A stretch of 64,000 nucleotides of DNA from Pseudisothecium myosuroides. Its lineage: Eukaryota; Streptophyta; Bryopsida; Hypnales; Lembophyllaceae. The notes beneath the pieces are model-generated. The model had not been told where the DNA came from and ran no database searches. It saw only the letters and a program-made list of their open reading frames with translations. The DNA is taken from assembly GCA_951799445.1 (NCBI GenBank), contig OX637290.1, positions 34,590,987-34,654,986 on the forward strand, in the 5' to 3' direction. Shown here in pieces: positions 32,028 through 42,886 of this stretch. Within the stretch, counting starts at the first letter, position 1; each line of letters opens with the position of its first letter. The position numbers and the translations under genes were made by a program.

Positions 32028-33395
32028 GACTTTGCGGATGCCATCAGGCTGCGATTTTCAATGATTGACGTCAAAAAGTCTCAGAGATCAGCTGACGCAA
32101 AGAAAGAGGTGGACGTGCACAACGAGCTAAAGATCATCACTGCTCCAAAGAAAATCTATGACCTCTGGGCTGAGGTTATATCTGCCCACGTCTAGGGAGA
32201 GCTCACTGATCCAGACACACTTCTGAAGTTCAATCAAACGGACAAGTAAGATCAAGAGAGGGACGGCGTCTTGACATGAGAGTTCTTCAAGTCTCTTGGG
32301 AATCTCTCGGAAAATGATTTCAAGCGGATGGCTTTGCACCTTCTGGAGAGAACACCAAACAGAGAGTTGGCTCACCCCAAGGTGACCATGAAGAGTCCTA
32401 AGTCCATCCTCTCTGACTGTTACTCAGCCAAGGATTGGCTAGAGAGGTGTAAGCGGAAGCAAATTGTCCGCAAAGCATTCCACGCCCTCAAGAAGAATCT
32501 GAAGTTGTACAACAATGAGGGAAAATTCAGAAGGGAGAAGTGGAAAGACTTCAAGAGAAGGTACAACATCACAAAGGCGACCAAGAATACCCTTCTAGTC
32601 GGGCCATTGGAGGAGTTCTTCTCCTTGGCAAAGTTGCCATCCAACAAGAACAAGAGCATCGCCGAGCTCTCTCCGTATGCGGCGGAGTTCTTCAAAATCT
32701 TCCTGAGCAGCAAAGGCAAGTTCACCAAGCCGGCATCAAAAGCATTTTTCAGGCCATACGATATGGAGGATGATGTACTCGGCAGCTGGGATAAGGACGT
32801 CTGGGCTGAAACCACAAGTTCAAATATCAAGCTCGCGGTTATGGACTTCTGCAACATTCCCGGAGTGACATTCAAGGAGACATCCAAGGATGGTGAGCCG
32901 TGGTACGCAGCATTCGTAGACACTCTGGAGGTGGATGAGGAGCCTAAACCGACCAACCCCCAGGTTTGGCTGTGGATTTGCAGAGAGAAGGACGTGGAGG
33001 TTGATCTGTTGCAGGAAATCCGCACGTCAAAGTTTGGTGAGGTGTACGCCCTACACTATGCAGAGTACGTTCCTTCACCATTTGAGCGTTTAGGAGATGT
33101 TAGTGACAGAAGCGCAAAGGCAAAGGAGTCAGTGCAGTTGCTCTTCTTGATCAAGAAGAATGCCAACGTGAAGAAAATACCGAAGAAGTTTGATACCAAC
33201 ATCCTGGGGAGGTATCACAAAACGTCCAGTATGGACGTGGATTGGTGGATGCACAACACTGAGTTGTGCATGGAGTTTTATTTGCAGGTGTTAGGTCTTT
33301 TTGCACCACCGAGGGATACTTGTGGGCGCTGGATTACCCACCCTTGGTAATAGAGCGAACACCGACCAGGTTCTATGCCTTTATCCACATTTTTT
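32028..33395 (+). CDS. Copy 2 middle exon with three in-frame stops
   Basis: The frame opens after TTTCTTGCAG. TAG (32193-32195), TAA (32247-32249) and TGA (32277-32279) all lie in frame within 90 bp. The frame then stays open for about 340 codons to 33350, a lysine-rich helical region. Near 33310 a one-base slip gives TTEGYLWALDYPPLVIERT and reads to about 33395, which fits copy 1 better than the unshifted TAA end at 33350. The domain is unknown. Confidence 0.5.
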
Positions 33396-33689
33396 AATAT
33401 ATGGGGGTGATGTGAGCGCAGTCCACTGTGCCTTCCAAGCAATGGATCTTTTTTGCTAACGTTTCCTAAGTGTCGTGGATGGCAGCGAATAATTAGAATG
33501 CATGTAGTAACTCACAAGGTAACTGCAATGCTCAGGGGTAGCGGTAAAATTCTAACTCTCTAACTATCTATCCTATGTCGAGGGTAGACTGGGTAGTTGG
33601 CGTCATTTCTAACGTCCCTAACTATGTAAAAAGAGGAACCCCTATGTTCCTTCCATGAACCTCTAAGACTATCGTGGGATTTTAAGACT

Positions 33690-34460
33690 CCACCTAGAAG
33701 TTCTACTCTAAAGACTAACTCTAAAGTTTAACTCTTACTCTAATCTTCACCCTCTAAATGAAACTCTAGGTTTTTACTCTTTTAACTTGGGTTTAAATAC
33801 TAACTACCGACTTTTAACTCTAGGTTTTTGCTCCTAATTTAACTCTGAAATTTATCCTCGGAATTAAACTCTAGGTTTAACTTTCAACTCTGAGTTTTTA
33901 CTCCTCTATTCTATTCTAAATTTTACCTCTAATTCTATGTTCCTATTTCTAAACTACTCTAGGATTTACCCTCTAAAGTTAACTCTAAATTTTCCCTTTT
34001 CACTGTAGATTTTTACTCCTAATTTAACTCTAGGTTTTTGACTTTTAACTCTAAATTTTTACTTCTAAAATTAATTCCCAATTTTAACCTCTAGGTTTGA
34101 CTCTACGTTTTCACTTTGACTCTAGATTTTTCTACTAACTCTAAAATTTTACTTCTACTTCTAACTTTTAACTTCTACTTTTAGCTTTTCACTCTCACTT
34201 TTTACTCCCCAATTGACTAAAATTTAACCTTTTAATTTAATCTAAACTTTTGACTTTTGACTTTTGACTTCTACTTCCAAATTTAATCCTATCGTTTTAA
34301 TCCTAGATTAGCTCTAAATGTTATCCTCCTAAATTTAATTCCAATTTTCGACCTCTGAATTTTAACTTCCCTAATTAAAATCTTAATTTAATCCTAGGTT
34401 TTTAACTTGCTATTTGATCTTTAATTTTAATCCTAAATCCTCCTTCTAATCTAATCCTAA
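33690..34460. repeat. Degenerate CTCTAGGTTTTTACTC repeats
   Basis: Short pyrimidine-rich phrases of about 20-25 bp recur dozens of times (AACTCTAGGTTTTTACTCCT and close variants). The tract is low-complexity and strongly strand-biased, with few guanines on the plus strand. Confidence 0.7.
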
Positions 34461-35357
34461 TTCCCGTCCATCGTTTCTTGTGGTTCACTTTTAATTAAAA
34501 TTCCCCCGTTCTACCCCCTACCGCTTAACTTAGCCTAATGCGGTCAGTTTACGGTCAAATCTTAATTATAAGATGTTTTCGGAAACCTCTATTCCTAATC
34601 TATCAACTTTTGAATCTAAACTTCTAATCTACACTAATCTCGGATGCTAATCACGCTCTAAGGGCAGATTAGGGCAATAAATGCTAATTAGGGAGAAACA
34701 TCAAAGATTAAATCAAAAACTCACCTCTTCACTACCGGTGTCGGAAATGACTTCGTCCACGTCCACGTGTACATCCTCACGCTCCATGGTAGTCTTTGGC
34801 TTTGTTTTGAATTTTTCCCAAGCTCACCGCTTATTGAGAAAATATTACAATTTTGATGATCTAAACTCTCTCTTTCCCTTCCTCCTTTTCTTTTCTTTCT
34901 TTCCCTCTCTTCTACACTAGCACTATTCCACCTAAGCTTTTATGAGTCTTACACTATGGTTTCAAACTACGAGAAGGGTTTAAATGTTCTTCCTACCCTC
35001 TTACACAATTTGCCTTTGTGTCATCCTAATCCTCCTCCCAACGGTCACCACAAATTCTCAAGATTTCCCTCCCTAAGTCTACCTAGGCTTAGATCTAGGT
35101 TACTATTTATCGTCTCCCTCCTTTTTGTTCTCTACTTCATCTCCTTCTTCCTAATCTCCCTCCATTGTTCATGTGTGTATTTGGTTGGTTAGAATGGAGG
35201 TTTCAAGTGTGCGTGCAGGTGTGACGTGAAGGGTGCAATTATGTGTGTAGGAGTGATGTGAGGTGTTCGACTCTCTTCCTTCCCTTCCCTTTGTTCTTTA
35301 GTCACAACTTGGAAGTTTGGGAATTTTTGGCCTTGGATCCCCACTGGGTTTAACTGG

Positions 35358-35505
35358 CTTTCTAAACTAGCTCTACCTCTGATTTCCTAAACTAGATCTA
35401 TTACTGACTTCCTAAACTAGAGTTATCACTAGGTTCCTAAACTAGAGTTATCACTAATTTCCTAAACTAGATCTATAACTAATTTTCTAAACTAGGTCCT
35501 GATTA
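35358..35505. repeat. ~26-bp minisatellite CCTAAACTAG
   Basis: Six copies of CTAAACTAG followed by (A)TCTAT/AGTTAT(C)ACTAATTTC-like sequence occur 25-28 bp apart. Confidence 0.75.
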
Positions 35506-35694
35506 GTGGAGAGTTTTTTCAAACAAAAACCAAAGTTGGGGCCCCGCAGAGCATCATCCCGTTGTGGTCTGAAAATCAGCCATGATGCATGTGAGACATG
35601 GTCAGTCTAACCAAATCACAAGACCGGCCAAGTTTGGGGCGCTGGACAGGCAGTGTACCGGCTTGGTCTACCGGCCCTGTACCGGCTGCCGCTG

Positions 35695-35805
35695 GGCTCC
35701 GTTACTGCAACTGGGCTCCGTTACTGTGCTGGCTCCGTTACTGTAGCTGGCTCCGTTACTGCAGCTGGGCTGGTCCGCTGGACTGGCTGGTCGCTGGGCT
35801 GGCTG
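35695..35805. repeat. GGCTCCGTTACTG minisatellite
   Basis: Four GGCTCCGTTACTG copies are 17-20 bp apart, followed by CTGGCTGGTCCG variants. The tract is GC-rich in an AT-rich setting. Confidence 0.7.
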
Positions 35806-36224
35806 GTCCGTTGGCACCACAAAATTTTTAATCACCCCAACGGGTTCCCTTAGGGGAACCCACTTAACCAATAAAAATTGGAGTTTTGGAAAAATTAGTG
35901 TTTGGAGTCAAGGCTTCGTCGTCCGGGGGTTAGGCCCGAGGTTGTGAAGCAAGACGTTCGGCTTAGCAACCACGTATACCAGGGCTAGGTAACTAAACTT
36001 GGCCCACCACTTCCTACTTCATGCTAGACTCTAATATCTTGGAAGCTAAACTCTGGAGGTTTCCACAAAGGTCTTGGAAACTAGACTTTGGAACTAAAAC
36101 CCGGGGGAAGTGCAAAGCTTCGCCGTTAAGTTGGTTTTAACACCAACTTTAGGACTTTTTGACACCTCGGGGGTTCAAGGCTTCGCCGTCTACACTTTTA
36201 ACACATGTTTTAGGACTTCAACTT

Positions 36225-36765
36225 GTCACTAGTTCAAAGCTTCGCCGTTTCCAAGGGGGGGTCCACACAACAAGGGGAGTATTAGAAGAAGGTAGAAAAG
36301 ACAAACGTAAGGAACACACGTGGCAAAGCCAAAGCTTCGCCGTCCCAAGGGGGGGTCCACACAACAAGGGGAGTATTAGAAGAAGGTAGAAAAGACAAAC
36401 GTAAGGAACACACGTGGCAAAGCCAAAGCTTCGCCGTCCCGAGGGGGGGTCCACACAACAAGGGGAGTATTAGAAGAAGGTAGAAAAGACAAAGTTAAAG
36501 AACACACTTGACAAAGCCAAAGCTTCGCCGTCCCGAGGGGGGGTCCACACAACAAAGGGAGTATTAGAAGAAGGTAGAAAAGACAAGGTTAAAGAACACA
36601 CTTGACAAAGCCAAAGCTTCGCCGTCCCGAGGGGGGGTCCATACAACAAAGGGAGTATTAGAAGAAGGTAGAAAAGACAAGGTTAAAGAACACACTTGAC
36701 AAAGCCAAAGCTTCGCCGTCCCGAGGGGGGGTCCACACAACAAAGGGAGTATTAGAGGAAGGTGA
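36225..36765. repeat. ~95-bp tandem repeat, six copies
   Basis: TTCGCCGT recurs at about 36241, 36336, 36431, 36525, 36619 and 36713, that is, 94-95 bp apart with high identity between copies. Each unit reads AAAGCTTCGCCGTCCCGAGG, then GTCCACACAACAA and a purine-rich stretch. High identity implies recent expansion. Confidence 0.9.
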
Positions 36766-37176
36766 GAATACACAAGTGAGGAAAACAACACGGTTAGGAC
36801 ACGTAAAAACACACAACTTCACAAGCTAAAGGCCCCCCAAAGCGGCATCGCCAAGGTACGGTGGGGGGTGACTTTAGGATTAGGACAAGACACCAAAAGA
36901 CTCCTAAACTCACAAGTTAGATCACAAAGGAACTACAAGAGAGAGATGAGGACTCTTAACTCGTAACAAAGGTATAACAACCGCATGAGAAGTACACAAG
37001 GCAAGATAGAAGGACCCCCTAAGGACCTTCAAAGCTTGAAATCTAGCAACAACGGAGCAAAAAGTGCTCCAAAAACACTGTAGAGGTTTTTGGCTTCAAA
37101 CGCCAAAATATCCAAAGCAAATTGGACCCACGGACCCAAACAAAAGTGAGGGGGTGTTCTAGAGAGAGAAATGGAG

Positions 37177-37188
37177 CCCTTATATAGG
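37177..37188 (+). promoter_or_regulatory. TATA box within the 5-kb insertion
   Basis: CCCTTATATAGG is followed by a CT-rich leader (CACCCCTCTCTCTAAAG). It may be the promoter of a long terminal repeat. Confidence 0.45.
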
Positions 37189-38429
37189 TTTCCCAAGGGC
37201 TCACCCCTCTCTCTAAAGCTCTAAGGTAACCTTATCAACGGGGATTTTCATCCTCATCCTCAAAGATTTTCATCCTACATCCTAAATTTCTACTTCTACC
37301 ATCTATGCTGGACCAACATCCTAACTTTTGGAGATTAGCTCCAATCGTCAAACGGATTGCGCCGTTGGATCCAAAACGCCGTGTTTAGTCCAAGAGCCCC
37401 CTACACCCCGTACCGAGGCCAAAAAACCCATCGTAGGCTAATTTAGTTTAAAAACCAAATCGTGGTAAAATCCTAGATCTTGGGGGTCTCCTATTTTGAG
37501 AAATGTGAATAGCCTAGGGTCTCCGGTAGGTGCGAGAGAATCGGGAAGGACTTTTGGTTGACTTCGTTTCGCCATCGTATGGTCCCGGAATGCCGGTCAA
37601 CGTGGCGGGGACCCCGCCACGTGGTTAATTCCCGAGGAATCTCGCCGGTTCGGGTACTTGTCGCTATCGGAATGTCGTGAAACTTCACGGAGCGCATTAT
37701 TAACATAAAACAAGCTAGTCTAATTTTTAGTGAGATTTTATTGTAACCTGGGTAATTTCCATGAAATTCCCGTTGGAGGTTAGGAGGGTTGACCACCCGG
37801 AAAAAGGTTCTTCTGCAAGTCGGAAGATGCCGGGATTTTTCACGTGACCTCTCAGGGAGTCGCATGAAAGACGTGCGGGTGTGTTTCCGTACCTGGCACG
37901 ATTGGTCAATGGAGATTTAAACTGGACATCTCCTTGAATCAGCGACAGTGCGGGAATCTTCTGCAGGTGGAGGAATCTTGGCGAACCGATTTCGCCGTTG
38001 GACTCCTGGCATGGGATTCACCCTAGAACACCATCCTTGGGCTGTAGATTCCTCCACGGGCCCGGTCTTGTGTGAGTGGCTCCTGCATGCTAACAATCGG
38101 GATTTTGGGAATTCGTCGATCTAATGGGGAATTCTAAATCTAACTCTAGGACCCGACCTAGTGGCCTCGCTGTGGATCCCTCGAACCGACCTAGCCATGA
38201 ATCGCCACATTCATGGTGGGATTTAGCCCTTTTGGGGCTGTGTGACTCGAATCCTCCAAATCTAACCGTTTCGTTATTTCTACACCATTTTAGGCAAGGT
38301 TTGGGGGATTCTAAGTAAGAAACACAAATCTAGACCAAATACTATAATGGGTATGACACAACCCTATTTCGGTTCTACACTCTTTTTATGGATTTTTCTA
38401 TACTTTTATCAACTTTAAATTGCAAATTT

Positions 38430-38527
38430 CCAAAAAAATAATTCTACGAGTCCCAAGTGACAAATTGGGAGCTCACAATACTGTCCTCTCGATTTTTGCG
38501 GGAGGCAAAATCGTCTACGCTGCGTGG
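38430..38527 (+). CDS. Copy 2 short exon after the insertion
   Basis: ILRVPSDKLGAHNTVLSIFA, followed by GGKIVYAAW and a GTATGT donor, parallels the copy-1 sequence VFVNVNGGPEFTYLGL before its GTATGC donor. The 5' edge is uncertain because it abuts the insertion. Confidence 0.5.
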
Positions 38528-38869
38528 GTATGTTCTCTTCTTTCTTTTGGTAATTCAACTCGGACCGAGTTGAATTGCGGTCATGGAAGTGCTGGTCTTA
38601 TCATTTGTCAATTGGACTCAGTCTAGGGTAAATTGTATCCCTGGTATTCATGAGATTGTGATTGTTGTTTTAACTCAAGCCAAGTTGAATTGCGTCCATG
38701 TTGTTTGTAGGATTTCCATTTGTTGTTTTAACTCGGACCAAGTTGAATTGACATGCGCCGCGCAATGAAGTGTATCTTACATTCTTGTTTTCATTCAAAT
38801 GTATTTCATCTCGAGTCGAGTTGAATTGTGCTTTGCATACCTCCTAATTCTTCTTGGTTGTTTTTGCAG
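38528..38869 (+). repeat. Intron with four or five family-B palindromes
   Basis: Words start at about 38551 (spacer GAC), 38608 (decayed), 38668, 38725 and 38805, roughly 57-80 bp apart. Each core is AACTCRRNNYYRAGTTGAATTG. The homologous copy-1 intron (8362-8460) is short and has none. Confidence 0.8.
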
Positions 38870-39871
38870 ATGCTTTCCTTGGACCACTATGTTGTGGGAA
38901 ACTCAAAGAAGTGCGACATGTTCAAGAGTTTAACAAGGAAGTTTGAGTTCTTGGACAAGGATGACTTTGTAGATGTTAGTTACTTTGTGGACGAAGGCAA
39001 GCACGCAAAGAGATTGTCCAAGGGATCCTCCAGCTCAGGAAGGGCAAGCAGAAGATGACGTCCGCGGAAGAAGCCGAACACGACGAGTCTCAGAGGGATA
39101 CTGCTATCAACCTTGAGGAGGAGGAGGAGGAAGAGGAGGACGAAGCCCTCGGGGCCGAACCGATTGAATTGGGGGAGTGGCGTGATCCAGCGGCAGATAT
39201 TGTCAGGGAGCTGACTGGTGAAGGCGCGGGTACTTCAAACGCAGTTCCCGAATCGAGTGAGATGAGGGGGTCGTCGGGTAACTCAGCTCAGCAGAATGCC
39301 ACACCGGTCTCAGCCTGACCCAATCAAACTCCGAGTTCGACTAGACGGCCTTCTCAAAAGCAAAAGAGGCAGTTGGTTGTCCCTGAGAAGCAATGGATGA
39401 TCGACTTACTGACTTCCCAGAAGGAAGAAAATGAGAGAGCACGAGAGGAGAATCGGGAGGAGAATAAGAAGTTGCGGGCGGAAACGCAGGACATGATGAA
39501 CAATATGATGGAGAGACTGCCGGTGATGATGGCATCCATAATCACACAGTCCATCCCGACAATCGCTCAAGCTATCATGAATGCAAAGCCCATGCAGGCT
39601 CTAGATCCTAACGCGACATCACCGTAGCTGATGATCAGTCAGGGGTCAACGGACAGCGCGAGGCAGCAACCAGCGGGGTCGGCAAATCCCTCTGCAAACA
39701 CCCGCGTTTCGGAGATCCTTCCGTCACAGCCCTCTCCAGCCTCCCCTGCCAACGTCGTGGACTCCGCACCGTTATCCCTTGACGTTGGCGCTGTTGCTGT
39801 GAATGTCGAGCGTACAGCGGAAGGGATAGAGGCCAAGCAGTCACAGGACCCTGTGACTGGTAATCCTCCAG
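38870..39871 (+). CDS. Copy 2 linker exon with acidic and coiled-coil parts
   Basis: The exon opens at TTTTTGCAG|ATG. The first frame ends at TGA (39056-39058) after a Ser-rich stretch, and a shifted frame then runs on. That frame holds an acidic run (EEEEEEEEDE), TGA at 39316-39318, a helical coiled-coil segment (QKEENERAREENREENKKLR), TAG at 39625-39627 and a Pro/Ser-rich tail. A donor inside CCTCCAG|GTTGTT gives a phase-1 join to 40094, recreating a glycine codon. It occupies the place of the copy-1 linker exon but has no SGDPT repeats. Confidence 0.5.
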
Positions 39872-40093
39872 GTTGTTCCCAGTGATTCACTCAGCCTCTA
39901 TTTCAACTCGACTCGAGTTGAAACTCCTTCCTCTGGTTTCGTTTTGTGCTGGTGGTTAGTCGCAGTTAGTGGCAGTTAGATGTAGAGCTGGAGTTTCTTG
40001 TGTACATTGTAAAAAGCTTTTCCTCTTTGTGGGACTATGTGATATATTTTTTTCTTACAAAAAATGTTTTGTGCTCATTCGTAACAGTCGCAG
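39872..40093 (+). repeat. Intron with one family-B palindrome
   Basis: TTTCAACTCGACTCGAGTTG at 39900-39919, followed by AAACT, has spacer ACT. The intron ends at CAGTCGCAG. Confidence 0.7.
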
Positions 40094-40332
40094 GCTCTAA
40101 GGATGTGTGTGCGGTGTCAATGCCATCGCACAATGATACCTTAGTAGATATAGATACGACATTTTTGCCATCTCCTACAGTGAGAGACTCTGAGGGAGAT
40201 GACGTTCATCCCAGCGAGTTGCAGGTCAACGATGACATTCCTGACGATGCGCTTCTGGAGATGCACATTCCTCCATCCGAAACCATGGCTGCTGGAACTG
40301 TGTCTTCACCAGAGAAAGACATGACAAGTGAG
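40094..40332 (+). CDS. Copy 2 short acidic exon before HAD domain
   Basis: About 80 codons, acidic and Ser/Thr/Pro-rich, ending AGT GAG|GTGAGT in phase 0. It is unrecognised and probably a disordered linker. Confidence 0.5.
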
Positions 40333-40547
40333 GTGAGTTTCAAGTTTGCTTTGGAATGTATGATTCTGTGGATCCAATGTTGATTTTTTTTTGGATTGTG
40401 ATTGCAAGGCTACCATTATATATTTTGGTTTCTGATTTCTGTTAAGGTTACCTTTCATTATTCGGCCATTTCGGTTTTAGTACTCAAAATGTTGTGGACA
40501 GTGCATACGTTTAACTGTCTGCACATTTTGCTGTAATTCATGAGCAG

Positions 40548-41505
40548 GCTAGCAATGAGGCATGCGTCACGAGTGGTGAGGCGGAGGGCCAAGTCCTCCC
40601 TCCATTCACGTCCGGGGCAACATCAAAATGGCTCAATGTCGTCCTGGATTTGAATGGGGTACTTTGCGTCTGTGAGGATAAGAGGTACAATATGAGGGAG
40701 AGCAGGTACATTGAACCCGAGGAAATATATCCCGGCTTAGAAACGTTCATTGTGGGTGTCAAGAAAGTCATAATTTGACCCCATTGCCTAACTGTTCTCC
40801 GGGAGTTATCCAAGATCGCAAACCTCTTGGTCTGGAGATCCACAAAGAGGTCCACGGTCGTGGAAGTTTGTGGATACTTGTTCAAAGATTTAGACCCCCC
40901 CTTGCATATCTTTGGGCAAGAGCAATGCAGCATCTTTAAATGCAAATCCAGAAATGCAAAGGCAGTAACCTATAAGGGAACGAACAAAAATTTGTTCCTG
41001 AAACCGCTAGAAAGGCTGTTTGAGATGAGTGCTTCCTTGTTCACGCCTGAAAATACGATTATAGTCGATCACAGTCCTGCAAAACATGTAACAAATCACC
41101 CAAAGAATGTGATTCTTTTTGAGTCGTGGTCGTATGAGGGCTACGGAGTGCTGGATGGAATTCTTATTGATCATCTTCTTCCTTATATTCAACGATTGCA
41201 TGCGGCCAAGCCAATGGAATTGTACCCCTTCCGAAGAGACAATATTTTTGGGCATTTGCACCTTTTTTACGAAGAGGATCAGACTGAGTACAAAGAGCTC
41301 AAAAAGGCAGTGGAGTTCTCAAATAGGATTTTCCACGAGTCCAATGTTGGAAATACTAATTACACCGTGCTCTTCGAGGAATCGAGGAGGCCCCAGCATA
41401 GGGAGGTCAAAGTAGAGGACTTCTGTTTCTTGTACTATCACGTCAGGGGATCAAAATTGATTCCAAGATTTTACGAGTCGTATTGTATTGACTTAGGTTA
41501 TGTTT
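40548..41505 (+). CDS. Copy 2 FCP1-like HAD domain
   Basis: The exon opens at TGAGCAG. Motif I is VVLDLNGVLCV, so the nucleophile Asp is kept and the second Asp is Asn, as in many plant FCP1-like proteins. A TGA at 40776-40778 replaces the Arg expected before PHCLTVL. LLVWRSTKRS is the second motif, and TIIVDHSPAKH is motif IV with one Asp changed to His. A C-terminal extension with RRDNIFGHLHLFYEEDQTEY matches the fragment at 13.4 kb. The likely ancestral role was protein-serine phosphatase; the mutated motif IV and the stop make this copy doubtful. Confidence 0.7.
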
Positions 41506-41653
41506 GAGATTTACACTTGTTTTGATCATCTTTTGCAAGCTGCCAAAATATACAAGTGCTTGACTTCCTTGTGTGATGCTAGTCCTAAGCCTTCATGTGA
41601 TTGTGTATTGCAACAAGCGTTGTTTTGACAACGGTTTTTATGTTTGTTCCCAG

Positions 41654-42459
41654 GCTTCTTTTCGTGATGCTTCAGTCCGTGTTTCGGACTGTGGCAACAA
41701 GTGTGCTGCTTCTGCTGATTCCTTCTCTGACTATGGACAATTTGACATATCGCAAGGCGGATTGGGACACATCATGTATTCCGCTGCTACTGCACAGTCG
41801 ACAATGGATTTCTCTATGATGCCTGTGGATGATGGGGTTGTAGATAGTCCTCCAAATGGGGGAAAGCGACCCCACGTTATGAGCTCCCCTTCTCCACTTA
41901 AAGGCCGTTCTCTGGTAACTTCACCTCAGGATTCCCCTGTGATGAATGTGGCAACACAAAAAAAGTTGTATGATGAGCAAATGTGTGACGCACCAGTATC
42001 TAAGGTATAGAGCTTCGATCCTATGATGTACAAATCAAATATGTTTTCTATGATTGCCTCAATAATGTATAGGGCTATTTTTTAATGATCTGATTTCATT
42101 TGCATTTGCAAGTCATGGATACATTGGCCATAGCCAATGGCATCCGCACTAATGGGTCGCGACAGTCCTCACCTTCAAATTGCACTTCTCAAGAGCGGCC
42201 TACGTCATCTAGCGGCCTACGCCGCATTCTACCTCGTCGCACTTCACTAGGGGTTGGGAGACACCAATGCAAGTCCCATAACAAAAATCCAATTCCAATT
42301 CATTCAGGTCGTCGTCCGTGGGATGCTTGGGAAGAAAAGTCCTTGAGAAAGCAAAGGCAAGAGATACTAAGGGAAACATGTTCAAAGAATTTAGGGTACA
42401 GTCGAGGACCAGAGATGTTGGCAGCACTAGAAAAGTCGAAGCCTAAGACCCACTCGTAA
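41654..42459 (+). CDS. Conserved two-exon tail module (locus 2)
   Basis: Exon a (41654-42004) follows TTTGTTCCCAG and ends AAG|GTATAG. Exon b ends at TAA (42457-42459). The protein matches the 14.1-14.9 kb module closely, including DCGNKCAASADSFSDYGQF and RRPWDAWEEKSL. The acceptor of exon b reads TTTGCAAG instead of TTTGCAGG, so splicing here may be shifted or lost. The domain is unknown. Confidence 0.65.
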
Positions 42460-42886
42460 TTGATGTGCATAGGATAGGGTAGCGTACATACTTGGTTGTT
42501 GAAAGTCGTACGAATTATGAATGTTCATATTATGTCGAGATTCATATTTTGAGTACATGATGTTAGTACTTGTCACAAAATGTAAAGATATAATACATGT
42601 ATATTTGATGATATAAGTACAGATTTAATGCATGGATTACTCCATGTTTACTGTGTATACATGCAATACGTGTATAATTGATGATTACCTTCAATAAAGT
42701 GCTAGGTATTCCGGAATTACTACATGGGATTCTATAATTTTATAGTATTCTACCTGCTTTGCATGTCGTTTGATTGCTAATTTTGTATTCCCTTATCTGA
42801 ATTTGTCTTGAACATGTGATTAACAATGCTCTTCTGAACTCCCAATTCCCTAGAAAACTCTCATTTTAATAAACATGATGTTTCTC
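42460..42886. other. 3' flank of the tail module, locus 2
   Basis: AT-rich DNA collinear with 14887-15312 and ending at the same ATGATGTTT point. No gene is seen. Confidence 0.5.

Larger units (their letters stand above)
33396..38430. mobile_element. ~5-kb insertion of unknown class splitting copy 2
   Basis: Copy-2 coding sequence stops at about 33395 and resumes at about 38430, while copy 1 is continuous across the same site. The insert has no coding frame I trust. It contains polypyrimidine-rich repeats, several minisatellites and a TATA box (37177-37188). No matching terminal repeats or clear target duplication were found by eye. The whole could be one solo LTR-like element or nested debris. 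Confidence 0.5.
27102..42459 (+). pseudogene. Copy 2: paralogue of the ParB-like / FCP1-like gene, interrupted
   Basis: Exons inferred: 27102-27917, 31258-31883, 32028 to about 33395, about 38430-38527, 38870-39871, 40094-40332, 40548-41505, and the tail exons 41654-42004 and about 42114-42459. The order, the |GAAATG start, and several intron positions match copy 1. The protein-level match is patchy but consistent along the length. It is broken by two insertions (27.9-31.2 and 33.4-38.4 kb), at least seven in-frame stops and two likely frameshifts, so this copy cannot make a full protein by standard decoding. Its palindrome word (family B) differs entirely from that of copy 1. Confidence 0.65.

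Noticed and set aside
33670..33690. CTATCGTGGGATTTTAAG, a possible stray family-A word
   Set aside because: The right arm is absent and no neighbours exist at regular spacing.
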